Shown piece by piece: positions 1-14,182 of a stretch of DNA of 64,000 nucleotides. The notes beneath the pieces are model-generated. The model was not told the origin of the DNA, did not search any database, and saw only the letters and a program-made list of their open reading frames with translations. Within the stretch, counting starts at the first letter, position 1, and every line of letters begins with the position of its first letter. This stretch comes from Monomorium pharaonis. Taxonomy: Eukaryota > Arthropoda > Insecta > Hymenoptera > Formicidae. The position numbers were made by a program, and so were the translations under genes. Location of the stretch: NCBI RefSeq assembly GCF_013373865.1, contig NC_050471.1:9630050-9694049 (forward strand). The letters run 5' to 3'.

Positions 1-73
1 TAATAATTATTCAAACTTATAAATAAAAAATGTAATTGATGAAATCACTCCAACATATATCATTTATATGCAC

Positions 74-74
<1 letters not shown>

Positions 75-117
<43 letters not shown>
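75..117. repeat. (AT)n microsatellite
   Basis: About 21 uninterrupted AT dinucleotides, read directly from the sequence. Confidence 0.95.
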
Positions 118-126
<9 letters not shown>

Positions 127-980
127 TCCTCATCGCAATACATAATCAAATGTACATATGAGTTATACTTTTAGCTTAATGTGAAACACGAAGTTAAAGG
201 TCTAAAATAATTGTCCAAAGTTCATAAAATTAATCGGTATCTCTTCAAACGATCGATACTAGTTTTACTTACCCATTTGATCTTGATATCACATGATTAG
301 TGAGAAGAACAGTGAGATTCGATTCAGTGTCCTCGCCGCGCGAATCGTCAAGTACGAGCTAATCGTATAAGACCGAGAAAATGGAACGATTGCTATTTGC
401 TGACGAGCAGCAGGGCTAAGGAAAAAAAGTGGCACGGCCATTCTACAGGCTTGTGAACTGACGTACACAAGAATAAAACGGCGAGCCTCATGCCATCGCC
501 GTGACTTGTCGTAAAGGAAGGAAGATCTGCCTCCAAGGATGAGATTCTCTCGTCCTCGTACGTGGAATCTAGGAAGGAATGGGCCTACACATTACTCGAA
601 ACATTCATTAATGACTTTATTAAAATATATTTCACGTCTGACCGTACATGACCATATATGACCGGTGATATTAACGATAAAAATTATCCCGCTGTTTTAT
701 ATTTATTTTATATTTTTTATTTTAATTTTGTACATTAACATGTTAAACATTTATTTAAAATCTTTTTTTATAAATGTATATTTTTTTAAACCAAGTGCGT
801 TTTTTATTTATTAATGTTAAAATATTAATGATTTTTTTTTAACATACACGAATACATAATTTTACATTATTTATATTTTAACTATAAAATAAAATTTTTG
901 TAGAGATATTTTAATTAGCATTTTTAAAAATAATTTTATGCTTCTTTGAGTGACATGAGGAAAGATGATAACTTAGTCAT

Positions 981-1057
981 TCGTTGATCGACAGTTCGAT
1001 GAACCATGAAACAATATTCGACTGTCACTCTTGAATAGAAAACTGTCGACTCAACGA
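981..1057. repeat. Short imperfect inverted repeat
   Basis: A left arm of about 16 bases at 981-996 pairs with 1041-1057 around a loop of about 44 bases. It could be a degenerate transposon remnant or chance. No transcript evidence is available. Confidence 0.4.
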
Positions 1058-1305
1058 GATTAAGCTTTTTTGATTTATAATCAAATTGAATTGCGAAAGC
1101 AAGATACGAAGCGATCTTTTTTTTTTAATTTTCTACTAACGTTTCTCTTCTTTGCGCACGCACGCACGCACACACACGCACACAATCTTTTTCAAATGAA
1201 CAATTGCAAATATATTATATAAAAAGAAAAAAAATTGCAAAAATTGCTATGTGTATTACATCCAAAAGTCAGTAATGATAATTTGAAATAATACGATTGG
1301 TTCAC

Positions 1306-1451
1306 TTAGGGTCGGTTGTTCCAACTTCTTAGTAAACTTATCTACTAGGTAAGCATGTGTCTATCTTCATTTCTTTTCTTAAATAAATAAAGACAAACAT
1401 ATATTTACCTGATAAGTAAATTTACCAAGAAGTTGGATCAACCGACCCTTA
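1306..1451 (+). mobile_element. Palindromic MITE, family A, copy 1
   Basis: This 146-bp element is bounded by TTA on both sides. Its terminal inverted repeats start GGGTCGGTTGTTCCAACTTC and run about 45 bases with few mismatches. It has no coding capacity. Two further copies lie at 28054-28199 (inverted) and 32167-32310. The TA-containing flanks suggest mobilisation by a Tc1/mariner-type transposase, but that assignment is inference. Confidence 0.85.
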
Positions 1452-4400
1452 TAAAGTCCAGAATTGATTTCGCGAAAAGAACTAGTTATTACGTGCAATC
1501 ATACTCTCGGTATTTATTTTCACAAGCCAATGCGGCGCAGTGAAATGCAACTTGCTCCTTGTCATTAGATAAAGTGCCATGCGGTGCAAACGACAACGTA
1601 TGACCAGTCTGCATGTGAAAAGTATAAAATTCCTCTTCGATTTCCTGTTCTGTTCGTACATTTTTATTTTATGACTTAGAAATACAAAATATACAAAAAA
1701 AACATCACGCATACATAAAAAGCACAGCTTTGCTATAAAATATCTAAAAATCGTACCTAGATATCTTTGCGCGATAGTTCTCGTATTTTTTTACTTTTTG
1801 AAAAATGTAAACTTATAATGCGAGCGGAGGGAAAGGTGAAAGGATGAGAAACACGCCGAAATGTGCGGTACGCCTAATTAAAATAACGTCCGCGACAGCG
1901 AGCCGATTATGCGCGCGAGTCGTGACTTTGCGAAAGTAGGAACGTGGCAGGCCGTTGCGGTACAATTGCTTTAATTCTCTAATTAATTAAAGTGTTCGCG
2001 CGCTTAGCGGTACCCAGGCCGCATATACTCGTGCATACATCCGGCATCCTCGCGCCTACATTTGCATAAGAAGAGTTGAGTACTTCAAATTCTTACTTTA
2101 CATCAGATTTCAGCCTTTTCTCAGCCACTTTTGGAATTATATGTATATTCAATTTAATGGTGATTAATTCGGGACAGTTACACAATAAGTCGATCGATTT
2201 CCCCGGACTAGACGCTCCTTCGTCTTTTAATTGACTAATTACGCTCTTTCAACACATTATATTTCACGGTATGCCGCATTTCATATTATACGAATTTTTA
2301 TTTTTACCAAATTATAGATTCTGCTTTCTCTCAATGCGTAGTCGACCACCGAGGACATAAATTATTGCGGGTGATGAAGTAATTCTGCTTTTGCGAAATT
2401 TTGCCGAATATATATATTTTTCGACGCTCTAATGCAATCTATTTTAAGAAGATTGGCATAATTTATTTACTTCCAATACGAACGATTAATGTAGAACAAG
2501 ACAGTTGGAGAATAATGAAGTGCAATCTCTCTCTTTCGCTCCCTCCCTCCTTCCCTACCTCCCTCCCTCCTTTCCCCATTCCTTTCTGTCTTCCTTCTCT
2601 TTCTTTCATTTTTCTCGCTCTCTCTCTCTTTCTTTCCTAGAGAAGCGTATTACGCACGATCGGTATCGTCGCAGATTACGCATTTACGACGCGTGTAACT
2701 AAACGACATTGAACCGTGACCCGTGTCTTAGCGGCCCCACTTTTACTGACCCCATCTCATTAATGATTTCGCAGTATTCCGTAGCGAAAATACGTCAGTT
2801 CGTCTTCACACAGTCACCTGTAATTTATAACGCAATTTGTATACGTATGCGTATACGTACGTGCGTATGCGTCTCGTGAGATACGCGCGCGATAATAATT
2901 ACTTTTATAAGTAACGACGTGTTGGTTCGAGATAAGGTAGCCGAGCGGTGAAAGTCTTCATAAAAGGCCAAAGGGTCGCATTTTCCGACGGATAAAAAAA
3001 AAATTCGCATGATCGACGCGCGAATGAACGGTCGTTTGGTACTGGTCACGCCTAAAAACTCGTTTTCACGTGCAGCAAGAATGTTAGGGTAGATATTTAA
3101 ATATTATCTGCTCGTGGAATATCGATATACGTATGTGTACAAAAAAAAAGATGTATTCCACGTGCACTTGAGATGGTCGGTATTGCAATTAACTACCTGC
3201 ACTCGTAAAGATCGTAAAGAAATGCGTGCCGTTCGCGCACTTCGATGCAGCTATCGGTTACAGAGTGTAAGGGTTAATTACACGAAAGCGATACTCTAGC
3301 TTTGCGTGCTCGGCCGTCATAATAAACAATCGTTTTCACTTTCTTAAAACCGCCGCCGTCCGACGAACGTGTGCGCCACAACTTCTGCAGCTGCAAAAAC
3401 ACAGTGTGAATTTCCTTTCTTTTTTTTTTTTTTTGTCGAGATTTCTTTTTCCGTACGTCGCGCGAACATCCGATGTATATTTAGATTATTCCGCAATCCG
3501 TCGAATGGTCACTAATTGCAGCGTTATTTGCGAGATACCGTTGTAATCGTCGAGACGTTCGAATGACAAATGGATGCAGGCCTCCACGCGCGTTACGAAA
3601 CGTGTGAGAAAAGCGTGTGCAAAGTAACGCGGAATACACGGCGCGAGAGAAAGGTGTTCGAAGAATGCCATTTAGCATATTCGGGATGACCGTGCGCGTG
3701 CGGACGCACCGTGCGAGTAGCGTCAATACAATATAATTGAACCATGACCCGCGCGAGCGACCCTTTTCTCTTATCGCTTCCTACGCGCGCACCAGCTGAT
3801 CGCGCGATTTCTCCCTGCTTCCCGATTTCATTGCGCGTCCACTGTCAAAAGTATTCACAGTTGACGTATTATTACGGAGATATACGGGGGAATGGCAATT
3901 CTCATTCAAAATTGGGGGTAATAAATAATACGTCAAAGCAGACACTGTCAATCGAGTCATTAGGATGCTCGTAGATACGTGACAGTGATAAACAGCATGG
4001 GAGTCGAGTTGACTAATAGCAAATAGCCTCGCCTACGCCGCGCCGGGGCGTCTAGTTTTAGGCGGGCTGGCGCGAATGTCCGTGTATGTATCTCTCTCTC
4101 CAAAACAAACTAGCGCTCTCGACGAAAGGAAAATGAAAATAGGTAATCGCGAGCCCGTATTTCACGCGTGGTGCGGTGGCCGATAAAAGTTTCCACATAC
4201 GAGGCGACGAATGCAGCTCGTGCACCGTCGGCGCGGCGCGGCGCGATCGCGTGCGTATACGCGAAAGTTCTGTCGAAACGGCACCTTAGTCATCGTCCCT
4301 TTCCGGAGGATATAGGTATATATTCGATAATACTAATCCGCGCTCTCTCGCGTAGTCGCGGCTTTTGCTTTCTTGCAGCGCAGTGACCTGATTCCTTGCG

Positions 4401-7400
4401 TGCAACAGTAAGAGCGTTTCCAGAGGCAGGAGGAGAAGGAGGAGGGAGTTGGAAAGAGAGAGTGGTGCGGCTAGAGGAAGCGAGAGGTAGAGAGAGAGAG
4501 GGAGAGAGAAAGAGAGAAGAACGAGAGAGAACGCTCGCACGCCTCGTGACACGTAATACCCGTCACAGTAATAGCGGTACGATATTATAGCACCGCTAAT
4601 GTCATTCATTTGTGATTTAATGAGAGGAGTCGAGAGACCGCGGCCGTCCGACTGGGAGAGGACGCTGACTGCGCACCGTTGACACACAGCCGTATTGAGG
4701 AGGTATATACGCGCGGCGTACTCTTTTGGATTTCTCGATCGGATCGGGAAAAGATCCGTGTGCTCCTCAATCATAGAATTACGTGGGACGCGGTAAATCC
4801 GTCCTACTCGCGCGGTCAAAGAGAACTTTGATTACAATTTAATATATCGATTGTAACGGAAGAGTTAACGATAGAGTTTATTCTTTTGGAATCAGTAGAC
4901 TAAATCGTTACATCAGAATCGTATTTAAAAATATAAATTATAAAATTTTAATCATTTAAATCATTTAAACTGCAAAAATACTTTTTTTTTAATTACGTTG
5001 TCGTAACAAATCAGAAATATCTCTGTGTATATAGATGTACATAATATTTTAACATAGATGCGAAAGTGTGTGTGTAAACGTGGAGGTAGATACAAGTTTG
5101 CTGGGTTCTTGAAAAAATTCAACACATTCTGTGAAAAATTGTAGATAGCAGCTAAATGAAGGACGAATGTCATCATTAGTTTAATCGCTAATATCTCCGC
5201 TTTATGTAGGTTATCTTGGTTATGTTAGTTACGCCTGGCTCTTAGAATTTAGGTTGGCCATATGGTGTACGGAATCGTCGCGTTTCTTTCTTAGCTAGTT
5301 ATTAATATCACGCTGTTTCTCCCGCGCGAGTCGCCTCGCCGATCGAACCGATTGCTCGATATGCATAACGCTTCTTAAAAATGCATATTTATATATTGGA
5401 TTTATCTTTATCCAACGACTGTCACATCTTTTATTCTTTCGTAAAACATTCTACGTAGAAACGGAAGATTTATAAGTTAATTTCTTCACTAAAAAGATGG
5501 AAACTAATCGCAAGATAAAAAATTCACGGAGGAATATTGTTAGTCTTGTCATGAAAATACGCGTATCTGAAACGCACGCACGACAAATTACGAGTGTGTT
5601 GTATTTTCTCAAATCCACGCATTTCACGGATCTTTTCTATTTTCTGTTAGATGTTGAAGCGTTCCCACGCATGGATCGAAGTTTTACATTGATGACACGT
5701 CAAATGATCGTACCCTAATCAATTCACAAAGAACTATACAAGTTACGTTAGATTTATGCTGCGTTAACTAGATACTGCGTGGCATAATCCACTCATGAGA
5801 ACACTCTCGTTAACTTTTTTATATTGCTACAGTGATTTGCGTATCTTCGGAATGTTCTCGTACTGATTATCCAGGTTGCGTAGCAGCTAGCTATAATTGT
5901 ATAGCAAGCTTAATTAACTTTAATTAAGGACACTGATTTTCTCATATCTCACAGTTATTTGGTTTACGCAGATCCGCTCAAACTAAATACAGTCTTAAAA
6001 ATATCTCCACAAATATAAACATTACGGTATAAATGTAATAGATATATTATATAACGATAATTCTACAAGAACTTTAGTAAAATATTAAATTCAAAATTGT
6101 GTTGAGCGTTAAAAAAGATGCAGCTTATGTGAATATTTGTGCGGAAGTATATGTAAGCACCTTTTTGTGCATTACAATTTACGTTAATTAATACAGTTTT
6201 TTCACATTTTTCTTAGATACGGTTAAAGCGTAATTAGATATAAATTAATTGTAAGTGCGTCGACCCGCAAAATAACTTGATAGTTTGTAAATTGCGGTTT
6301 GTACGTTGTTTTTGAAATTTTGTAGGACGTCGCGAGGGAAACAATGAATACTACTACAGTTACATTTTTCTTAAACGTCTTAAACGGCGCGCAATCCTGT
6401 TGCAAAAGAAGCCACCGAGAACGTAATCTTACAGTTTAAAAAAGATTTGCTTCTTTATTGCTTCGATTCTTATCCTCTAGATTGCGGCGAGAGCGCGTAT
6501 GCGTGTCACAAGACCAGATTATGACGCACTGCGCGTAGCGGGCGTATGATACGAACGCGGAAGTGGCCTTCATTGACTTTAGGCAGCGCCCGTACCATTT
6601 TACCGTTGTCCCGAAGAGTAAACGACCGTATAAAGACACCGGTGTGCGGCTTTTTGGAATGGCTACGCTGGGGTCCACCGTAGAGCGCGAGTGGGTGATG
6701 CATTTGGAAGCGACCGCGACGAAAATAAATCCTTCGATTTCCTCGCGTAAAACGCACATCGTGCGTCGTGCACGCGTGCTGTCGTGCGCTCGTGTATACG
6801 CGTGCCCGTTCGTGGGACGAGAATCGGCAACGCACGAGGTTTCGTGCGCGTGATCGACCGATCCGGTCCTCGTTTCTCTTTCCGTGGGAAGTAAATGCGT
6901 CATTTTTTTCATTCGTATTCATAACTCATTATAAATACGCGCTTATGACGAATCATCGTTCTCATTGTCCGGGTGTTATGTGGCGTCAAATATGCAAAGG
7001 TATATCGTGCACTTTTATTTTAAATTATTGCAAATTTTTTAATTCTTATTTTATTTTCTAAAACGATAGAAAATGATTTGAATCTTTTAAATAAAATCTG
7101 TATAGAAGAGTAAAGAGAAGTATTTAATATTGTCAAATGTCAGAATTATTAATTTTTTAATTTGTATTGGTTTGTATATCTACATGTAAAGTGTTTTAAA
7201 CTTGCTTTTTTGTTATTTTTCATGAATTTTATTTATCTTATTAATGTTTACTTCCCCTTGAACACTTTTCTTCTTTTTTATTTTATCACTGTTTTAAGTG
7301 TATGAATAAAAGTCAACTTTGAACATTCTTTTAAAATACTCTCGTGTTTTTCCGGTTGTTTCTCTTTATAATACTCAGATCCTAGAAAGTATTACGCATA

Positions 7401-9059
7401 TTTATAAAGAGACACGATAAATAAAAGAAAAACGGAAGTTTTCGACTGTAGATACTGTGTACCGAGTTATTCATAATTTTTTGTATATCTAATCGTGTAT
7501 AATCTAACAGGAATGTAGTACGAACGCAGACAACGATGGAATTTTTATTGCTCCTCAAATTTAGGTTTGATTCGCAGCAGGTGGAAGGGAGAGAGAAAGA
7601 GAAAGAGAGAGACGCTTTCAGGCGCGTCCCTGATGCGTCGTACGCGTCTAATATAGCGATGCAGGCGTGGAATATAGGTCGCACGCTAGAACGCTCTTTT
7701 ATATACTTACCAGTCCGACACTCGAAGATCGTAGCGAGCATATACGCGCCGATAAGTATTCACTTAAAAACAAAGGCATTACGCATCGTAAGTTCGGTAC
7801 AAGTGCCTAATGTTCAAAGTAGAATTGCAATATTTATTTATCGTGAAAAGGCACTCATAAAAAAAATTCGTCCCAAGCGAGAGAATTTGATAAAGAGGAT
7901 TTGTATTGTATTTTTTAGTATGTTGCAACGAGTACGTAAAAAGTAAATGTAAATAGGAATTTATAGAAATTCAAGTAGGGTGTATATGTATATATATATA
8001 TATAATTTCTTCTGGGCATATCTCAATTCTTATTTAACAACAGTACCAGTGATAATTTTATTTCAACTTTTCAATTCTTGTAAATTACGCGCAATATAAT
8101 TTTCTATAATTTTTAGTTAAAATTAAAACTATAGTAGTACATTAAAGCATCAAAAATTCAATTACGATTTAAAATCTATTTTCATATCTTGGTGTTAGAT
8201 ATGATATTGATTTTGATATTTGAAGGTTTTCAAGAATTTCTTGAACGGACATTCAAAATTGCGGTCATCGTCCGAACAATGCCGATTGGAATATACGGAT
8301 TTATGTCACAACGTAACAATGTGAAAGATCGCCGGTCTGTCGATCGATGACGATTGATTCTCGTGGGATACGAGGTGGTTTTTCTCGTCTCTCGCTGATT
8401 TTCATTCCCGCAGAGTTCCGCACGTACGACTACGAGCCGTTACGGCCGGCATAACAATGCATGACGTAACTCTGGGGTCGAATCCTCCTTACCTCCTCCG
8501 TGCAGCGATGTTACAGGAAAGTGAAACTCTCGCAAACCAGGTCACACCCACATCGTGTTCGCGGCGTTGTACCGAGTCGATCGACGGTGGGCCCTTTTTA
8601 ACTCCGGGTTTAGATGCTTTTTCATTTAGCTTGTGAAATTATGCGGCAATCGAAAAAGAAAACTTTCCACATGCTCGAGCATCAATTAGTATTTAATTAA
8701 ACATTCTTAATTAGGGAATTGGTTGGTCTGAAAATATGACAATTTAATTTTCTACGACCTAATTTTTAGTTCTTTGTTTTTTTCTTCTTTAAATTTGATT
8801 TTAATATGTAGAATAGAACCAATTGTCTTGATCCTTTTTTATATACAGATTTTTCAAGCATTAATTTTTGAACAATTTAATTAATACTGATTTTTCCCTT
8901 GTTATTTTTCTAATATTTTTATTCTAATATTTTCCAATATCACGTTAGTTTCATTTCAGATCACTTCATATCTATGCATAAAATATCTTCACGGTAAACG
9001 GTTATTAATAGCTGATGTTAATAAATTAGATATGCTGTCACAAACGTCGGCAATTATGA
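1452..9059. other. Non-coding region with CpG-rich islands
   Basis: No convincing gene was found across 7.6 kb. Open frames of 60-177 codons occur, but they sit in GC-rich or low-complexity DNA, often start at non-ATG codons, and carry no recognisable domain. CpG-rich islands lie at about 1800-2060, 2640-3100, 3200-4830 and 6430-6900, separated by AT-rich DNA. A C/T-rich low-complexity tract is at 2526-2640, a GA-rich tract at 4428-4535, and a short TA repeat near 7985-8005. The islands could be promoters or enhancers, or first non-coding exons of genes outside the window. Confidence 0.5.
4428..4535. promoter_or_regulatory. GA-rich tract with many GAGAG motifs
   Basis: Purine-rich DNA with repeated GAGAG pentamers, set in a CpG-rich island. 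GAGAG is the known recognition core of insect GAGA factor, so this could be a promoter-proximal or Polycomb-type element. It may equally be simple repeat DNA, since no transcription start can be proven from sequence. Confidence 0.35.
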
Positions 9060-9293
9060 AGCGAGGCGACCGACTAATTCGGCGACCGCTTCCGCCGCAC
9101 ATGGACGATCTGGCTCGCGATGCGGGAGCACCAGCTCAATGTCACCGGCCACCGGTATTAGCCATTCGAAGTTACGCGTAAGTTCGGTAGGACACACGAG
9201 CGGTTTTAGTGGATCAAGTGCGAGTTCGTTTTTCGCGCTGTGCGCGCGACAGCTTTTCGTGACGCCGCGTCGCCACGCGCCGCCCGCGGAACG
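9060..9293 (+). promoter_or_regulatory. Candidate CpG-rich promoter and non-coding first exon
   Basis: This is one of the most CpG-rich peaks of the left third. The sequence to 9293 is followed by a strong splice donor (GGTAAGTC, GT at 9294-9295), as expected for a 5' untranslated exon on the plus strand. No coding ORF or partner exon is identified within the next 12 kb. It could be a distal alternative first exon of the lolal gene at 21.7 kb, a non-coding RNA, or coincidence. Confidence 0.3.
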
Positions 9294-12200
9294 GTAAGTC
9301 CGCTCGCTTGTTCGCCGCGTGTGCGGAAAAAGAGAGAATTGGGCGCGGACGTGAGCGCGCGTGGGTGCGGGGCAGTCTTGGCAGAGTTGGCCCTAACCCA
9401 TATAACGTCGCAGCCAGAATAGAGACCAGGCGGTCGAGCGAATAGTAGGATAGGAACGCAGGTAACTCTATAAACATGGCCGGGGAAAAACGGGAGTATC
9501 GAGTTGCTGGCGGCGCGCCTTTACCGGGCCACTTTTTTTTTTCGTGCGACCGTTGACCATGTACGGCGATGTTGGTTCAAAACGTACAGCGCACAGCAAT
9601 ATCCGTGTATACGGATATATTAAAAAAAAAGAAATCTTCTTCAACGATGACTTTGAAGCGACCGGCCCTCGAGCCTGAGCTCAATTTTAAATGCATTTAC
9701 ACGCCGTTAATTTGTAAGTATCTTAATGGTATCCGGTCTTAAGAATGGTTTTTAAAAAATATCACGAGTTTCAGCGTCTATCTTAATTTAGCCGGTTGTT
9801 TACCAAGTATTTTATCACGCGAGGGCTATTTTCCTCGTATCTTTATTTCCAATCATAACGGAATTCTACGCGCTAGTTTCTTCAAAATATGACATTTGTC
9901 AAAAGATAAACCGAGATGACACTGGCACTCATATTCGTGTACAATGATAATATTAGCATGAATTAGCAACTGTTGCCTCTCTCATAATCCGAATTGGCGC
10001 TACGCCATAATCATCGAAGCTAGAACAAAGAGTCAGCTGATAATAGGAGTGCAGCTAAGAACATCCGACACCACTAGGATCTTTTATTTTACGTTGCTAA
10101 CATGCGCTTTACTATAAGTTTGTGTAAAAGACATATATTAAAAAATATGATTAGAATTAATAAATTTATTTGAATTAATTACAAACAATAATTAGGTTTG
10201 CTACAATATATTATAGTTAATATATGTAATATATTATGGTCGGATATGTAACAATAATAGATAGATATGTAAAAACGTTGTCTATAACAAAATAAAATAA
10301 AGAACTAAAGCATTAAATATGCGATTTCTAATATAATTTATAGCTAATTTAATAGTAATTGTAATAAATTGGACGAAACAATGACGAATATAAAAAGATG
10401 GCATTATAATGATCGCCTTGAAGAATATAGACGGTAAGAGATGATCTGCTGTGTCAGCATGAGGAATTAAGCAAAGTCGATAATACTGATAAAACGCTGA
10501 TAATAAATACTAGTGGCAGATATTATATCACACGCGCAAGAAAACTAGTCCTGTTCTCCTCGCGTATTTTGTTTCAGATGAAAGGAGTAAAACAAATAAA
10601 TAATCCTGTGTAATATCATATTATTCAACAAACAAAAATTTAAATTAAATGGATTTTTATGCCTTAAAAATTAAACACATAAAACAAATCTCTCCTTTTC
10701 TTTGATTCGTCCTTCGTAAATTTTAACATTTCCCAGTTAATAAATTTTATTGAATGTAAAGTTGTGATTCACACATTGATTTGCAAGTTTAAAATGCTCG
10801 CATAGTATACTCGACTGTTTCAGTGATATCCGAAGTTGCTGTTCAGTTTGCAGGCATGCTTGAAAAGTGGACGTATCGTGCAAAAACGCTGGCATAGCTT
10901 GCATCTAAAAGTGGAATCGGCGACACGTGCACGTAGACACCTCGGCGTCAAAACTTGGCGCATTATGTCAGAAATTTAACGCGGCAACAAAACAAGCGCT
11001 CCGCCACAAATTTAAATTGTTGGACATCAGAAAATATTAGTTAAAGCCATTTGATCCGGCAGTTTCAAGATTGCGGAGCAAAATGCATAATATAGTACAA
11101 AATACTATCTGTTCCATCTTCCCGTGAGGAATATACAAAAAATTAATTTATAATTTAAATCGGACATCATCAAATGAAGTAAACGCAAAAATATCTGTAA
11201 CGTTGTGCTCTGGAATATACAGTAGAGTTTTTTAACCAATCGAGAGCCGTTGGTATATAATGTGGTAGAAGTAGTGATATTATGGAATGCTCACTTATTA
11301 CAATCGCGTTATACGAGTACCCTGCCATTTGCCTGTTAGCATTGCCACTGATTTTATAAATCATCCTAAAATACTAAAAGGTGAAAGAAATAGAATTAAT
11401 TTACTATCGAAGTTTTTTCTAAAATAACTCGATATTTCCTCTAAGAATTTCCAAATAAAAATACATTACACTACCAATTTACTTTATCTATATACTAGCA
11501 ACTTAGCGTAGTAATGAGTCAGATATCAATTATACACTTTCTCTTGATAAAATCGGTTGGCTTTTTGATTGCAGGATAGTAGCGGCTTTTGAAGTTAAGA
11601 GGATATAATGCAAACTGATTAATCTTAGCAAAAAAAAAAATGACGTTAAAAATATTTTATTCATAAGTAAAATATCTCTATAAAAAAATTGTTTTAATCA
11701 AATTTATGCTAATTGCCTGTTGACGTGTTTCCTATGATAAATACTTTGCCATTTACTATTTCTGACATTTAAATTAATTCTTTAAGATCCCGCGCTACAT
11801 AGGCCTAGCAACATATATACGGTTCTTTTGCATTAGTACCATTTTCGATTCTTCGGAAGAATTCCGTCTCGGCATACCATTTTTATTCTTCGTACACTCA
11901 CCTGGCTGTATTCTATACAATATATTGTTGCGCGCATACATACGACACATTTCTCTGCATTGTATCACGTGAGAAATACGATAAATTGTCCGCGAGGATC
12001 CGCGTCAAACCAAAAGCCGCGAGTTTACGCAAGGCCGTTTACACACAACAAAATCAGAGATATTTCGTTTCTTTAGGAATGACTCTCGATAATAAAACTG
12101 AAAGCTATAGTATCGAGTTGCTTAGTGTGCACATGTATTATGTTTTAAGTATTTATTGATTTATTGTTGCGGAGTTTTACTTTTTCATTTATAATTTCCT

Positions 12201-14133
12201 CATTTTTATTCCTATCCGCGATAAAGTGACGGATGTACACATGCAAATATACAACGCCAATGGATATTTATATATTTGTATAATCTTAATCAGCACTAAA
12301 GAACAAATCCGAAGCGTCTCAACGTATTTGGATATTCCTCACTCAACTTGTGTATCAGTTTTATCATTAAGTCGAATTATAAAATCTCAATATTGATACA
12401 GGCAAAACATTATACTATATCACTGATTTTGCATCGCGATGTGAAAAACTCGTTTCGCTAATTACCTCACGCGGGCGATGCGTTTCCTCATGCGTCCCGT
12501 GTGTCTCGTTTGAGTGCGTACGATTCGAGATGCGGGCACGTGCGCCCGCGCGTACACGCGTGAAACGCCGTATCCTGTTCCGCGGGGCTCGCTATAACGC
12601 GCGTCACGCTCGTCACACAATGGTGCTAATCTATTTAATCTGACTAACAACAAACTTATCTCGTGACTCATTCGCCACGATGGATTCGCGCGCCATTGCT
12701 CCGATTACTTTCCATACGTGCACTCTGCGTTAGGTACGAGTGTCGACAGATTTCTTCCGGCAGATCAAGATCAGACTATAGCTATTTTGTTTTGTACGTT
12801 TTGTCATGAAAATGTCTTTTTGACGGGGCACGCCGCTCTTGCCTTGACCGCGCGCACGATGTCAATCTCAAATCAGAACGTTATCAGCGAGAGTTCGTTT
12901 CCTCATAATAATTTTAAAGTTTGGACCATACTTTCTTATAAACATTTGAAGTAAGATACGAAAGATACGATGGAAATGAGATATTAAAGAATAAGTTGAT
13001 CTTATAACGCAAGTTTTTAAATTTTTTTTTGCATTAATTTGATAAAATTTTGAAAATATATATTACTAGAATTTTAAAAGTTAATTAAATTTTTAGAATT
13101 TTAATTTGATAGAATTTTTTGACCATTTTGAACGAATAGCTTTTTTATCCTCGAATCTCGCAGTATAAAAATGCACTGGCAAAAATCTAGAGGATATGAA
13201 AGTACAGACAATTAATAAAGTGACCATAGCGTGTACGTTTTGTTAGCCCCATATTCTGAAGAATAGTCAATTGGATGCGTTCTATAAGAAATCTTCGAAG
13301 AGGACGGTTAATGACTTGCAAAACGTTAAAACGATAAAGAAATTGACATTTACATATTTTTTGTTGTGCCATAAATAAATGCACGTGTAAATAGAGCGCG
13401 CCGGTACCTCGCTGTAACGGAAAAGTTTTGTACATGGTTTTCTAAATTCCGCGATTACATCAAGAACACGTTATCAGTCGTAGAAAAGCAGCTTTATGCA
13501 TCAAAGGCTTAAGTACGTCGTAAGGAATTAAATTCACGGGCGAGAAGAAGACACGGGGAAAGTGAGACGGAGGTGAGGTGACGCGTACAGAGATAAGGAA
13601 AGAAACAGAGGCAGGCACGTTACATGTACGTTTCATATCAAAATATATTTGTGCATAGACAAGAAGACAACCGTGACAGGTAATTTTGTACCCTAACATC
13701 ATACATCAGTCATACATCAAGGCACGCGTGCGTAACGCCTATCACGCATTCACACTAATTACACGCGGTCGCACGCGTCTTCGCTCGCGAATAATTAAAA
13801 CGTGCACGGTGCACACTGGCTGGTTACTGTTGTACGCATCGGATTTACGCACGAGTTGGCATCGCGAAGCTCCGCTTCATGCGGCCGCATGCTCAGAGCA
13901 ATCATATACGATTCCTCCGATTCTCCCACCTCTCGCTTGATTATTGTCTCACTCTCGTCTCACTCTCGTCGCTAATAAAATATGCAATTACAACAATTCG
14001 TCCCGACGTATTCGCGCACGCGACGTGTCACATACACACGTGTACGCACGTACACGGGATCACACGCACATGTACAATCCGCTCAATTATTTCCCAGTCT
14101 TTCCGGCCAATTCTCTCTCACATGCTCTCTCTC

Positions 14134-14137
<4 letters not shown>

Positions 14138-14178
<41 letters not shown>
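14138..14178. repeat. (CT)n microsatellite
   Basis: About 20 CT dinucleotides, extended to the left by an imperfect C/T-rich tract from about 14110. A short AAT trinucleotide run follows at about 14231-14249. Confidence 0.95.

Positions 14179-14182
<4 letters not shown>

Larger units (their letters stand above)
1..1305. other. AT-rich intergenic DNA
   Basis: No open reading frame with coding character or recognisable similarity is visible. The stretch has an AT microsatellite near its start, a mildly GC-richer patch at about 290-560, and long A/T runs from about 700 to 950. Nothing else can be supported. Confidence 0.6.

Noticed and set aside
2920..2960. tRNA-like box sequences (GGTTCGAGA and TAGCCGAGCGG)
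   Set aside because: The B-box-like block precedes the A-box-like block, the wrong order on this strand, and no cloverleaf can be drawn.
4286..4819. 177-codon open frame on the minus strand
   Set aside because: It begins at a non-ATG codon, has a Leu/Ser-rich stretch translated from the GA repeat, and shows no domain. It is a by-product of GC-rich DNA.
6436..6922. Overlapping 96-158-codon ORFs on both strands
   Set aside because: All frames are open because of high GC and low stop density. No motif or splice context supports a gene.
7536..7946. 136-codon ORF on the plus strand
   Set aside because: Composition is random-looking with no recognisable family. The opposite strand is equally open.
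8440..8490. GGGGTCGAATCCTCC resembling a tRNA T-arm
   Set aside because: No acceptor, D or anticodon stems could be paired upstream.
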